Source: Ridgeia piscesae (Eukaryota; Annelida; Polychaeta; Sabellida; Siboglinidae). Taken from it: a stretch of DNA of 64,000 nucleotides. The position numbers and the translations under genes are program-made. Shown piece after piece: positions 13,101 to 22,817 of this stretch. Each line of letters begins with the position of its first letter. Positions within the stretch are counted from its first letter, which is position 1. The notes below the pieces were generated by a model. It did no database searches. It had not been told where the DNA came from and saw only the letters and a program-made list of their open reading frames with translations. Location: NCBI GenBank assembly GCA_025642075.2, contig JAODUO010000118.1:862501-926500 (forward strand), written 5' to 3'.

Positions 13101-14902
13101 AGGTTCAAGACTCACCACAGTCACCATCCACTTCCTGTACACAACAAGGTTCCAGACTCACCACAGTCACCATCCGCTTCCTGTATGTCACAACAAGGTT
13201 CAAGACTCACCACAGTCATGATCTACTTCCTGTATCCAACAACAAGGTTCAAGACTCACCACAGTCACCATCCACTTCCTGTATGTCACAACAAGGTTCA
13301 AGACTCACCACAGTCACCATCCACTTCCTGTATGTCACAACAAGGTTCAAGACTCACCACAGTCACCATCCACTTCCTGTATGTCACAACAAGGTTCAAG
13401 ACTCACCACAGTCACCATCCACTTCCTGTATGTCACAACAAGGTTCAAGACTCACCACAGTCACCATCCACTTCCTGTATGTCACAACAAGGTTCAAGAC
13501 TCACCACAGTCACCATCCACTTGCTGTACACAACAACAAGGTTCCAGACTCACCAGTCACCATCAATTTCCTGTACCAAACAACAAGGTTACCACAGTCA
13601 CCTACCGCTTCCTATATGTAACAACAAGGTTCTAGACTCACAAGTCATCATCCACTTCCTGTATGCAATAACAATGTTCCAGACTCACAACAGTCACCAT
13701 CTTATTCCTGTACATAACAAGGCTCCAGGCTCACCAGTCACCCCACTTCCTGTATGTAACAACAAGGCTCCAGGCTCATTACAGTCACCGTCAGCTTCCT
13801 GTTTATAACAACAAGGTTCCAGACTCACCACCGTCACCCGCAGCTTCCTGTATGTAACCTCAGTGTGTGGCAGTGGGGCAGTCTTGAATACATAGATACT
13901 GTCATTTACCATTTGACCATGGTTCCGGGCAGGCCACCTATCCACCAGAGTTGGGGGCAGTCTCGAATGAATACACAAGTGTTGTTTCCAGCTTGTCCAG
14001 GCAGACACAGACAAAATGTTAACATGTAACATTTTGGGAGACCCTCGGGTGCCTTTAGAAACTCATTAAAGCAACTGTTAATCTCCGAGATACAATTATA
14101 CATAACTTGAAGGAGACAGTAGAAACACATGCGTCCACTCACCCTGCCAACAGAGCCAACTGTCCCTTACAGTCCACAGCCATTGCATTGGCCTGAAACA
14201 GCAGCACACATTTAGAACAGCCTCAAAACACTGTTCCCTGTTTTAACACCTCATGGTACAGTACTTTAACTACTCTAAACAAAGATATTTGAGTGACATG
14301 TTGTATTGTGTCAGGTGGTATCATTCATGAGTTTTTACTGTTATATCCTTTATTGGCCTAGCACTGGTTATGCACACAGCAGCACAAAGATCCAGTCCAC
14401 TGCTTCTGTGTGTCTGTGGCCACACGAGCTGCTGGACTTGCAGACAATGCAACTGTATTATTCTGATAAGATAGAGGAGTGACGTTAGTTGGTGAGGACA
14501 GCCAGAGCATCCACATACGCCAGAGACACCCCTGGCAGATCTCCTATGCATTGTAGTTAGCTGAATTAAACTAGTATTTTACTCGACCAGTCACCCATGA
14601 GAACAGTACAAACACCTGCCCAATTCTAAGACAAATTTCTGCCAGGAAAGCGGTATTATCAGCGGAACGTATCTTCAGTTTCACAAAATTATCTGCCAGG
14701 GGGTACTAAGACTGGTGTAATTCATGGCTTCCTATGGCACACAAGGACGAGTGAGGGAGAACTAAAAATAGAATTCAAACATAAAATAGAATTCAGAGAA
14801 GCCAACTTCACCCCGGACATACAGGGAAAGAAGAGAAGAAGAATATCTCACCTGGACATCGCTGTACTCTGCCACCACAGTCTCACTGCTCCACTGCGCC
14901 AT
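6170..14902 (-). CDS. WDR59: WDR59 (GATOR2 subunit), 5' part: ten coding exons encoding the WD40 propeller; 3' part outside window
   Basis: Exons in transcript order: 14852-14902, 14143-14192, 12460-12595, 11781-11866, 11189-11269, 10300-10337, 9393-9481, 8341-8457, 7921-7998, 6170-6332. They total 889 coding bases (296 codons plus 1 base), all phases agree, and every intron is GT-AG. The joined product follows the N-terminal half of WDR59 without a gap. Recognisable pieces include [68 protein letters not shown] and [18 protein letters not shown]59 is part of GATOR2, which opposes GATOR1 and supports amino-acid activation of TORC1 at the lysosome (known for the family). About two thirds of the protein, including the C-terminal RWD and zinc-binding regions, must lie beyond the left edge. 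Four of its splice junctions are amplified into minisatellites. Confidence 0.93.
6300..7727. repeat. 51-bp minisatellite, 28 copies, built from the WDR59 exon 10 acceptor junction
   Basis: There are exactly 28 units of 51 bp. On the minus strand each reads GTATTGTGTGTTTCAG followed by CCATTTGGCAAGGGCCTC and the rest of the first 35 bases of exon 10. 24 units keep the AG; four (at about 6640, 7250, 7455 and 7710) have CAA instead. Because 51 is a multiple of 3 and no unit has a stop, reading frames stay open across the whole array on both strands. On the minus strand the frame is continuous with exon 10. A 13-unit block (N..W..E variants at units 2-3) recurs at units 15-16. Confidence 0.93.
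7866..7906 (-). other. G-rich run just inside the intron after WDR59 exon 9 (possible RNA G-quadruplex)
   Basis: The plus strand shows five or more runs of 5-6 C separated by T. On the transcript strand these are GGGGG/GGGGGG runs starting about 15 bases after the exon 9 donor. Four or more G-runs with 1-base loops fit a G-quadruplex pattern. This is a sequence-based inference only. Confidence 0.5.
7921..7998 (-). CDS. WDR59: WDR59 coding exon 9
   Basis: Acceptor TCTGTTCCAG, donor GTGAGT, 26 codons in phase 0. Encodes [20 protein letters not shown] then WRARYT. It joins directly in frame to PFGKGL of exon 10. A G-rich run follows the donor on the transcript strand. Confidence 0.9.
8341..8457 (-). 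CDS. WDR59: WDR59 coding exon 8
   Basis: Acceptor TGTTTTGCAG, donor GTCAGC (weak). 39 codons in phase 0, encoding [20 protein letters not shown], then [29 protein letters not shown] is a signature of WDR59. Confidence 0.93.
8892..9373. mobile_element. MITE-like element with ~75-bp terminal inverted repeats
   Basis: The left end reads TTAAAGCAACATGATCAG and the right end reads, on the opposite strand, TTAAAGCGACATGGTC. Inside these the arms share GTGGCTTTT..ATTTTTATTGC and AAAATCATGTTA. TTAA at both outer ends could be a target duplication. The element is about 482 bp, has no coding capacity, and sits between WDR59 exons 8 and 7. Confidence 0.75.
9393..9481 (-). CDS. WDR59: WDR59 coding exon 7
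   Basis: Acceptor GATTGACAG, donor GTAGGT. Encodes (G)[16 protein letters not shown], then [14 protein letters not shown], in phase 1 in and phase 0 out. It contains a complete WD-repeat tail (HDGDIRIWD). Its donor is about 14 bases from the end of a MITE. Confidence 0.92.
9682..10096. repeat. 415-bp near-perfect palindrome with AT-rich loop in a WDR59 intron
   Basis: The left arm starts GTCCATTCCTCAGGATTGG at 9682 and the right arm ends with its exact complement at 10096. Arms of about 170 bases face each other across a TA dinucleotide run (about 9855-9920). The same 33-residue reading frame appears in both arms on opposite strands, which confirms the match. It may be a fold-back element or an inverted duplication. 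It lies between exons 7 and 6. Confidence 0.85.
9855..9920. repeat. (TA)n microsatellite at the palindrome centre
   Basis: A TA dinucleotide run flanked on both sides by mirrored GTGTGT/ACACAC and GTAT repeats. Confidence 0.9.
10094..10175. repeat. (ACATAT)n microsatellite
   Basis: About 13 copies of a 6-bp ACATAT unit immediately follow the right arm of the palindrome, inside a WDR59 intron. Confidence 0.9.
10300..10337 (-). CDS. WDR59: WDR59 coding exon 6 (38-bp microexon)
   Basis: Acceptor GGGGTTGCAG, donor GTGAGT. Encodes (R)[12 protein letters not shown](G), bridging exon 5 (phase 2) and exon 7 (phase 1). The match to the linker before GASQVKWN in WDR59, and the phase fit, make this short exon secure. 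Confidence 0.85.
10909..11209. repeat. 43-bp minisatellite, 7 copies, built from the WDR59 exon 5 donor junction
   Basis: Exactly seven units start at 10909, 10952, 10995, 11038, 11081, 11124 and 11167. On the minus strand each carries the exon end CACCTCTGGGATATCAG, then GTGTGTAATTTCTACC. The copy nearest the exon is the true exon end. The other six lie in the intron and each offers the same GTGTGT donor. The 43-bp period shifts frame, so use of a distal donor would lead into stops. Confidence 0.92.
11189..11269 (-). CDS. WDR59: WDR59 coding exon 5
   Basis: Acceptor CACATGCCAG, donor GTGTGT. Encodes (S)[19 protein letters not shown] then FTHLWDI(R), ending in phase 2. The last 20 bases of the exon and the donor are repeated in the adjoining array. 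Confidence 0.9.
11781..11866 (-). CDS. WDR59: WDR59 coding exon 4
   Basis: Acceptor TCTCCCACAG, donor GTTCGC (weak). Encodes [20 protein letters not shown], then LKAHTRVI, and ends in phase 2. It contains the GH-like strand (KAHTRVI) typical of a WD repeat. Confidence 0.88.
12460..12595 (-). CDS. WDR59: WDR59 coding exon 3
   Basis: Acceptor GTACGTACAG, donor GTCAGT, 136 bp, phase 2 in and phase 0 out. Encodes [16 protein letters not shown], then [20 protein letters not shown]. The exon holds an internal in-frame GTAAGT at its 20th base that resembles a strong 5' splice site. The same AG...GT arrangement is repeated in the 49-bp array just upstream. Confidence 0.9.
12596..13860. repeat. 49-bp minisatellite, ~26 copies, built from the WDR59 exon 3 acceptor junction
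   Basis: The period is 49 bp, read from successive CAGTCACCAT starts (for example 13262 and 13311). On the minus strand each unit reads ...ACATACAG, then GAAGTGGATGGTGACTGTG, then GTGAGT or GTAAGT. That copies the last bases of the upstream intron and about the first 29 bases of exon 3. Units near the exon use GTACGTAC, units further away GTATGTCA, and copies beyond about 13520 are degenerate. The plus-strand reading frames in this interval are a by-product of the repeat. Confidence 0.9.
14143..14192 (-). CDS. WDR59: WDR59 coding exon 2
   Basis: Acceptor TGTTTCAG and donor GTGAGT. Encodes [17 protein letters not shown] and ends in phase 2. It is the first beta-strand region of the propeller. 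Confidence 0.88.
14852..14902 (-). CDS. WDR59: WDR59 coding exon 1 (start codon)
   Basis: Begins ATGG in a good context (ACACC before ATG) and encodes [17 protein letters not shown], matching the WDR59 N terminus. It ends at a GTGAGA donor in phase 0. The 5' UTR continues to 14956, where a CTGCAG acceptor preceded by a pyrimidine-rich run implies at least one further non-coding exon. Confidence 0.9.
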
Positions 14903-14956
14903 GGTGTAAGGACACAACCTCCACCTATGCCCAACCTCTACGTCTGTAGCTCACTC
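14903..14956 (-). other. WDR59 5' UTR segment with upstream splice acceptor
   Basis: Minus-strand sequence reading ...TTGCTTGTCTGCAG ends at 14957 and gives a good 3' splice site 54 bases before the start codon. The non-coding first exon and promoter would lie at higher coordinates. I could not place them. CpG-rich patches at about 16310-16380 and 16730-16800 are candidates only. Confidence 0.5.
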
Positions 14957-17790
14957 CTGCAGACAAGCAAACAGTCAATTGTGTAATCATGTAGTTACCG
15001 GTTCACCAAAGATATCCAACAAATTGTATATGTAAATTTTAACTCCAACTTTGTATTTTCATGCAGCTGCCTAAACCACTTTTTCTTTATGGTACCTAAA
15101 AGCCATGTGCCTGTTGGACTGTTTAAAATGTCTTCTTTGTCTGCCAATGTTCTGTGCAAGTAGGCAAAAACAGGGAGAATAGTTTAAACATCGCGAAATG
15201 TACACTTGATAGGGTTTTTAATTTCAATCTACTGAGCTCCCTATTTGTTATAAATTCGTTGGACTGACATCAGGGGCATGTGGTTAGGAATTGTTTTGTA
15301 AATACTGTTGGTAATAATAATTTTGCGATTTTACGGTGTAACGGTACATGGGACCCTGCTGGATAGAGTGGTATCTAACTATCTATGGGCGAGTCACTAA
15401 GCAAGCTTTTAATTCTCAATATATTATATTCGAAAGCAGTGTGCCAAACAATGATGGTCATGTTGACTCAATTAGACACATTTTATTTACCGATAATTTT
15501 ACCAAGCCATATTTACATGAACATATTTTAGTTCATCTTTTAACCACTGCAATGTAATATATTATGTGTTTTATATAAAAAGGTTTACTTATTAGATCAT
15601 GCCACTGTATGTATTGTTGCTGTCTATTTTATTAGACATTTTATTCTTCACTGTGTGTCTTTTATATGTGTATAATGTTTGTTCTTCAGCAACAGAGGCT
15701 GAATAAATTACTAATAACAAAAATAATTTGTCTTCATTCATAAAAATAACTAGTGTTACTTGTATAAGGCTTCATAATTAGTTTATTTTTACATTTCAGT
15801 ACCAACCAAACTCGGAATAGGTTAAAGGGCCCTTACTAGACACACTGTTTAATACTGTTTGCAATGTCCCAGCATTTTCCATTCATTTCAAACAATCTTC
15901 CTACAAACATATTCTCAAAACAATTAATTATTACCAGGAAAAAGGCAGGATAAATAAATTAGTTTTGTTTGGATTACGTAAATAGTTGTTAAAATTACCT
16001 ACTATAGTAACCAGGCAGTGACGCAGATTTAACTTCTGCATGGATATGACTATATGTGCCTAGCACTGCACCAAGCCTAGCCCAACCCTGGAACTAGGTC
16101 TAGCCTGTCATCACCCTCAGGCTCAAGCCCTCATGCAATGTCGACGCGCCATCCTTCGCCAAACATATATAGAACAGCAACACAACAGTGACAATCTTAG
16201 TACAATAACTGCTTTATGCGTACATTGCACTTTTCTCAAATGACTGTCTACATCAGCAAAATTTGACGGTAAGATGTACTTTCTTTTCAGTTTTGGACAT
16301 CGTAATGTATTTTCGCCCCGTGAATCGAAGCGCCCTCTTGTAGCACAAGTTAGTATCGCGAGCGCGCGTTGGCAACTTAAATGGACTTTATATATTAATT
16401 AACGGCCAGATTTATAAATTTGGCTATTAAAATTAAATATTTTATGTCAAAAACGTTTACATAGCCTACTTCCAAAAATTAAAATAATACGCACTCGTGT
16501 TTTCTGCATCGTTGACTTTGCTTTCAATCGACGGAAGATAATTAATGCATATTCTTGTTCGTTTGTCGGTGTATTGCAAGTTTATTGAACGTTATTGATG
16601 CGTATTGCACCAATTGGCGTTAGTTTCAATTGACCTATATACCAGTGAACACTACATATAGATTATCAGTAGAGATTTTAGATGTTACGGTACGTTATCA
16701 TTAATAGAATATAAGGATTTATCACTAACCCGTCTATAAACGAGCACTCGCGCACTGAGCTCCACTCCATCGCATCATAATAAGAGGCGTTGAAAGTGTT
16801 GTTTTCATTTTCGTTGTCCGTCACTGAGTGTAAGTTTTACTGGTAAAAATAGCCATATTAAAATGTGGAAGAGACTTATTGTTTAAGGAATTGCAGTGCT
16901 ATGTGAATATATTCACACATTTTCTCAAAATGATGGTCCTTCAGTTCAAATAACTGTATTTTTGTACTAATTTCCTAATCTGTCAGTGGTGTCGAATGTC
17001 ACCGTCAAACGACTCGACGTCTGAAGTGCTACTTCAGGTAGACTTCTTTGACCATATTATTGGCTTTATCTTCGGAATGTCTTGCTTTGTAAGCCTTGGA
17101 AGCTAGTGAACGTAAAGAAAAATTAAACAAATGCACACTGAATTGTTTACGAGATGTCACGCTATACGAAAGCCGCGTAACTGTTATATGAAGTGCGATG
17201 TTTCTGCGGTAATGCCGTGATGTGCCATGCGGTAATGCATTGAAACTAGACATAATTATTAAGTAATACTAATAGGGTATGTAGCCTTTAAAAATATTTT
17301 ATCGTACATGACAATTAAAACTTCGTCACATTGCCATCATTCTGTAAGGGGTGCACGTGTGGCAGAAAGTTGGAGGTTTGTCCTCATAAAAATAGGCAGG
17401 AGATACCGGAGAGTGTACTAGTTGACTTAGCCTTAGAGTTAGACAGTGGGAGGTGGAGGATTGGGGGGGGATATGGTCAGGATGCACCTCGGCCTGAATA
17501 CACCAGTCGCAAATTGCAATGCACCACCTGCTTAATTGCAGTGCTCCATCCCCTTGGTCGCAATGCATGTACCAACCATTTAATCGCAGTGCCCCAACAG
17601 GGTCGAACAGGGTGTTTACAATGCCCCACTTTGAGATGTCATCATAACGACACCGTCGATTTTTAGTAACTACTATTATAAAATATAACTCAGTTAGTAT
17701 AACAACTTTTTTTGTTATCGCTCACACATCGTGTATTTCTAATTTTCTATGTTGCACTTCTACTTGTTTCTAACTCTCTGCAGCGTTGTT
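14957..17790. other. Non-coding region upstream of WDR59
   Basis: I see no convincing coding sequence. Short open frames at 15348-15557 (+) and 17331-17666 (+) lack recognisable domains. CpG-rich patches near 16320-16370 and 16740-16800 could belong to the WDR59 promoter or first non-coding exon. At 17505-17625 a loosely repeated TGCAATGC/CGCAGTGC motif occurs about four times at 30-40-bp spacing. Confidence 0.45.
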
Positions 17791-17798
17791 CTATATAT

Positions 17799-17884
17799 GT
17801 GATGTGATGTGATGTGATGTGATGTGATGTGATGTGATGTGATGTGATGTGATGTGATGTGATGTGATGTGATGTGATGTGATG

Positions 17885-17890
<6 letters not shown>
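17799..17890. repeat. (GATGT)n pentanucleotide microsatellite followed by (TA)n
   Basis: About 18 perfect copies of GATGT, directly followed by a TA run to about 17926. All minus-strand frames through it are repeat artefacts (ITSHH-type). Confidence 0.95.
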
Positions 17891-17924
<34 letters not shown>

Positions 17925-17929
17925 TGGCT

Positions 17930-19667
17930 TTCTGGCTCTGGCTGGTGATAAGCCTGGTGATAACTGGCTTCCCATGCATTCATTGATGCTAATGTTTGAC
18001 CAGCAGTTTCACTGTGTGCCAAATTTTTCAGTGCTGCTTTCCAATGTTGAACCTACCTCAGGTGTGAAAAACATCCTGTCTTGACTCTTGAGCCAGGCAG
18101 ACTTTGTGAGGAATGCTTTGCCATTTGTTGGTTAACCCTTTAGACCTCAGGTCGGCCAAACCCGCCCGAGTTTCAACACTTTAAGTCAGCCAAACCCGCC
18201 CAAAACTATTATAGTCCTATTCCAGAGGCTATTTTTGAAATACCTTCAACTTGAATGATTAACATATTGGCTATGCAATGTGGGTATTTCTGGCCAACGT
18301 TGCTATTCAACTTTTCAGAGTTTGACGCATTGTTTTCAGACTGCCCCAGTTTTTGAATTAGCAATATGGTGTCGGCTGGTCCTAATCATTTGACTGCAGG
18401 AGAAGTTTACCAACGTGTTTGCTATTCAAGCCGTTTCAGACATCGAATATGCGACTTTAGTCAATGCTTCATTTCGATCATCGTTGTTGTTGTCGGGGAA
18501 GTTGGTCGGTCAAGGTAATTGTGTAAACACACTACGTCTACCAGACGAGTCCCATACTCGGTGTCCCCTATACTTGCACGAAGTCAGTATGCTCAACTAG
18601 GAGATAATACAATGACCGGGTAGTTATTATAATTATTATGGGATGTGTAAGTGATGTAACTTGCGGGATTGTTCTGTTGTTCATTTGCTGATGTTTCAAC
18701 CGAGGCTGGCCGGGGTGCATGGTAGCGGAAACACTTGGCCGCTGTACATTATGAGTGGGTTGTCGAGTATGCATCCATTTATTCGAGTATATGCAACATA
18801 TATTTAAGGTTTATTAATAATATTGGTACCAATATATAGGTTGTCTTTCAGATAAGTACAACTTGTAGGCTTGTTGTAGCAGTAAGAAACAGAGCCTAAC
18901 AAATTTATGTAATATTATGCCCTTTAAAATAATGTTAACTTGCAATAATGCAAATTCAATAATAAAAGACCTATGCCACCAAAACGGACACCCCTGTCAT
19001 TTTTTTCGGAATCTGACAGTTTTCTGAGGAACCAGAGGCTTTACATAATAAAATGGAAGAGGTCGAAAGGTTTTAAAAATATGTATATTTGGTTGTATTT
19101 GCTTTCAAATAAAGACCAAATATATAATACAAATGCATGCACTGTTGTGATTTCCAAAACAAATACCCAACATTTGTGTATTCAGGTACATATTTGGTCC
19201 CAAACTTGGTTTCCAGACTCGGCAATATACTATTAACTGACTAATCTGTATTATATTGTGGTCTCTTTCTACCAGTCAACGTTTTCCAGAACGTTTTTGC
19301 CAAGCTGACCTTTCTATGCTCACCCCTGAGGATGGTCACTGCCAGGGTGCTTGTCGTCAGTAATTCTTTTATGTCCCAGATTGAAATGGGACCGATGTTA
19401 ATGTATTCTCAGTGTCATGACGGATACACAGTCTCCAATGTTGAGAGCCAGAGCTAGATAAGTTGAAGCAAATCCATCCTGATACTCTGAAGGATATTTT
19501 AACGTATTGTCACTGAACTGGCAACACATACGAGAGCTGCCCTAAGACATAGTACAGCATAGAAGCCAAAATATATAATTGGACCAGTTTTGTACAGTGA
19601 AGCGGTTGTATTATGTAAAATATACCTATTTTCTATCAAACTAGGCAATTGCATTTTTATTTAGTAA

Positions 19668-19715
<48 letters not shown>

Positions 19716-20900
19716 TGTCTTATATGTCTTATATGGTTGATGGAACACATGAATCAGGACAGGACCTACATAAAAAACATCTGAATGCGAAATATTGATC
19801 CTTAGGGAGGTTAAATATTTACTTGGAATAATGTAAAAACTGGTAATAAATACTTAATGACATGTCTCACTGGCCGTTAACATTTAGAAAAGATAATAGT
19901 CGGTTTGGTGTTGGTGATGTGTTATGCCAGGTGACTCCACAAGGAAAAGGTGTGACATGTGCCAATCTGTCCAGCCATTTTATATCAACTTATTCTTGTT
20001 TCTTCATGTTTTAATTGAATACTCCCTGTATTGTTTCCTAGTTTTATCTCAAAGGCCAGAAATGCTAACCTTGAAGGAATTATGTTTGGGATTATATTTT
20101 CATTTGTTTGTCAAAGAGAATGGCTAGCCAAGCCTTCACTTCAGTGACTTGTGCAATACTTACATGTCAACTGAAATGGGTGGTGACGAATGTTAAAGGA
20201 GGGAGCTGGTTCTACTCGGCACGAGTGACAGCTCTTGCTGGTCGACCATCCACCAGGAAGCCAGTTATTATAATTGATTCCAGGAATGCAACAGTTTTGA
20301 GGTTATTGACATTACTGATGGAGTTGCTGAAATTGCAGTACTTGTGGCAGACCGCAGGCATCCACAATGGGATATCAATTATTTGTGATTTGCCGTGCCC
20401 CCTAGACAGAATCACAGTGCTGTGTGTTCAATGACAGAATGGCAGAACCACATATTGATTAAAACGTCATGTGAAATAAGATAAGGACATGCTACCTGTT
20501 TGCTCCATTCAACATCATGACAGCAAACCCAGTGTGGTCCCTCTCCACTGTTGGAACAGTAACACAATATACTGTACCACTAACAGAAGATAACTGGTCA
20601 TAGGCAGTAATGACACTACATAGAGTAGAGCCTACAATTACATGTATTTATAAATTTACCAGTGGAGTTTCAACCGTCAGTCCCCTCTGGATACTCACCA
20701 GACACCTACTACAATCCGTTTCAGGCCAAAACAAGGGCAGTGTGCCATGAAAAACACACCCTTGATCAGCTAACCATACCCAACTAAACCCCTCCATCGA
20801 CGCTCATTCAAACAAAACGGATTCTTGCCAGGAAATTACATTTACACAGTAATTACAACTTGGATTGCTGTGTGTTAATTGAAATTATATCTTTATTTAT
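17930..20900. other. Intergenic region upstream of the F-box gene
   Basis: No gene recognised. TTAACCCTTTAGACCTCAGG at 18132 resembles the end of a piggyBac-type element (TTAA then CCCTTT), but no matching end was found. A motif GGCCAAACCCGCCC occurs twice within 45 bases just after it. A TA microsatellite lies at about 19672-19708. Confidence 0.4.
19672..19708. repeat. (TA)n microsatellite
   Basis: A simple TA dinucleotide run in the intergenic region. Confidence 0.9.
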
Positions 20901-20902
20901 AG

Positions 20903-21095
20903 GTCGGTTGACGAAATGCCTTGCTGAGACGTGGAGACATTAAGAAATATGATAGCATCCATAAAACCACCTGATTAGATTCGTCCAAATATTCTATTAC
21001 AATGAACCAGGACAACCTTGCCAACTAACCCGAGCTCTATAAAGCTTCAGGCATGCCCTCGTGAACACGCCACCTCTTTCACACCTTCCACGGAT
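20903..21095 (+). promoter_or_regulatory. F-box gene 5' leader: possible 3' splice site and three short upstream ORFs
   Basis: CTTTATTTATAG ending at 20902 is a plausible acceptor for a leader intron. Three upstream ORFs follow: 20916-20927 (3 codons plus stop), 20949-20978 (9 codons plus stop) and 21002-21028 (8 codons plus stop). All end before the main start at 21096. Such leaders often lower initiation at the main ORF. The acceptor is inferred from sequence alone. Confidence 0.45.
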
Positions 21096-22817
21096 ATGGA
21101 TACTTCTCAAGTTGATGACATACTACGGCAGCCCGGAATCATAGCCAATCCAGTATTGCCACTGGACTTGAGCATGGCGAACCTGCACGCCAGCAGTTCG
21201 AAAACCGAAAGCAGTTCCAATTCGAGAACCGAGTTGTACGTTCCGCCAAAGAAACGACTGACATGGCGAGCAATGCAGAGGGAGTCGACGAAGACGAGCA
21301 GTCAGCCGACGGAGAGCGCCAGCTGTAGCACAGCCCTCGACCTGTCCGTCAAGGGCACAACAGGAAGCAAACACAAAACAAAACAGACGAGAAAACGGCG
21401 CAAACCAAGCCGGACTTATGACTTCGGCACAGGAAAGCCGAAACGACAGAAAAAGAAAAAGGAAAGTGCCGCATCGAGCAAGGACGATGCAGAACTACTG
21501 TCAAGTTGTGTCCCGTCTGAAAGCACCACGCATACGTCTACAGAGAGTCTAAAAGCTCATGCGTCAGAGGTTCCATGCCTCGCGATGAAGACGATTTGTA
21601 CGACGTGTGCAAAGATCTGGAAACAAAGTCAGCGAAAACAAAAGGGATGCCGCAAACGCCAGCGAGGTGCGACTGACCCTTCTGACCGGCGGCAGTCGCA
21701 GAGACTTGTGATAAAGAATCTCAAGTTGCCATTCAGTGAACTTCCGCGCGAGTGTAAACTCGCAATCTTCTCCTTTCTGTCGCCGCAGGAACGCTGCGTC
21801 GCGTCGCTCGTCTGCCACGACTGGAACGAGCTCATGTATCTGCCGGGCCTGTGGTCGCACATCAACCTGAACATATTCGACGCCGCGGTGATGAGCAAAG
21901 CAGGCGGCTCACCGAAAATGGGCATGTGTGCCCGGTTTAACATCTACATGGCTCGCATGCGCAAGTACTTCGATTTCCTCTGCAGTCTGCACGCGAACAT
22001 GAGGTCGCTGACATTCCACTTAGACGTGGCGCATCCTCGCGACAACTGGCTCAGTCTGATCCTGTCGTTCCTCGAGACGACGTTGTGCGACAACCTACGG
22101 GTGCTCGACATCGACTGGACAGTGACGCCCGTGCGGCCGTGTCAGGTCGACATGTTCTGCTGCGTCTTCAACAAGGTACGCTCGGCGTTTCGCCACCACC
22201 GCCAGCGCGTCGGCTGCTTCCACCAGCTGATGGCGATGCTGACGAGACGGGCGCCGTCCGTGCGCACGCTACACATGCCGTTCGACTGGTCGGAGCGCTC
22301 CGTTCTGCATCTGTGTCGACTCCGCCAGCTGGAGGTGCTCAAACTCGCCAAGTATGTCAATCTGAACCGGTTGTCGCAGGACCTGCTGGACACGGTCCTG
22401 GCCAACCTTCCGTGTCTGCGTCACCTCGAGCTGGAGGTGTGTATGCCGACGTTCAGCAGTCAGACGCTGTACAGCGTCGCCCACAATACTCTCGAGACCC
22501 TCGACGTGTCTCGCTCGAGAGGATTCTTCTTGAAGCGTGTCGGTCTCCCCCGCCTACGGACGCTCTGTGTTCAGAGGACTGAGTGGCAGGGTCCACTGGC
22601 GCCCGGGCGCTGCGACTTCCTGCCCTGTCTCTACTCCCTCTGCTCGGTCGGCGCGCCGAATCTCTCGTTCATAAACCGCTGCCGGCTGCAGCCTTACTGG
22701 CACAACTTCCTGTATGACGAACTAGACCTTCTCCTGAAAAAGGTTTGTCCGTGCAAGGAACACGCGACCGTGCAGCCAGTCATACAGCCGGCAGTGGAGC
22801 CACCCGGAGACGACTAG
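21096..22817 (+). CDS. F-box protein, intronless, 573 codons, with PLDLS and ALDLS motifs
   Basis: The first ATG in the open frame is at 21096; the frame opens at 21006, just after a TGA. Residues 22-26 are PLDLS and 80-84 ALDLS, which fit the PxDLS motif bound by the CtBP corepressor. Basic tracts (KHKTKQTRKRRKPSR and KPKRQKKKK) between about 95 and 135 look like nuclear localisation signals. The F-box lies at about 212-256 (LPFSELPRECKLAIFSFLSP then VCHDWNELMYLPGLWSHI). F-boxes bind Skp1 in SCF ubiquitin ligases. The rest (about 300-550) is rich in spaced leucines, like divergent leucine-rich repeats (LEVLKLAKYVNL, LRHLELEVC, LETLDVSRS), probably the substrate-binding part. GC content is clearly higher than its surroundings. 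I cannot assign it to a named FBXO/FBXL family. The single exon could mean an old retrogene. Confidence 0.85.
   Translation: MDTSQVDDILRQPGIIANPVLPLDLSMANLHASSSKTESSSNSRTELYVPPKKRLTWRAMQRESTKTSSQPTESASCSTALDLSVKGTTGSKHKTKQTRKRRKPSRTYDFGTGKPKRQKKKKESAASSKDDAELLSSCVPSESTTHTSTESLKAHASEVPCLAMKTICTTCAKIWKQSQRKQKGCRKRQRGATDPSDRRQSQRLVIKNLKLPFSELPRECKLAIFSFLSPQERCVASLVCHDWNELMYLPGLWSHINLNIFDAAVMSKAGGSPKMGMCARFNIYMARMRKYFDFLCSLHANMRSLTFHLDVAHPRDNWLSLILSFLETTLCDNLRVLDIDWTVTPVRPCQVDMFCCVFNKVRSAFRHHRQRVGCFHQLMAMLTRRAPSVRTLHMPFDWSERSVLHLCRLRQLEVLKLAKYVNLNRLSQDLLDTVLANLPCLRHLELEVCMPTFSSQTLYSVAHNTLETLDVSRSRGFFLKRVGLPRLRTLCVQRTEWQGPLAPGRCDFLPCLYSLCSVGAPNLSFINRCRLQPYWHNFLYDELDLLLKKVCPCKEHATVQPVIQPAVEPPGDD

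Noticed and set aside
12445..13808. Long plus-strand ORFs (258-365 codons) with [19 protein letters not shown] repeats
   Set aside because: These are by-products of the 49-bp array. Three frames are open in parallel because the unit has no stops. No domain, and the strand is opposite to WDR59.
17331..17666. 111-codon plus-strand ORF with Cys-rich start (CKGCTCG)
   Set aside because: No recognisable domain, no supporting splice or start context, and it covers loosely repeated DNA. I do not call it a gene.
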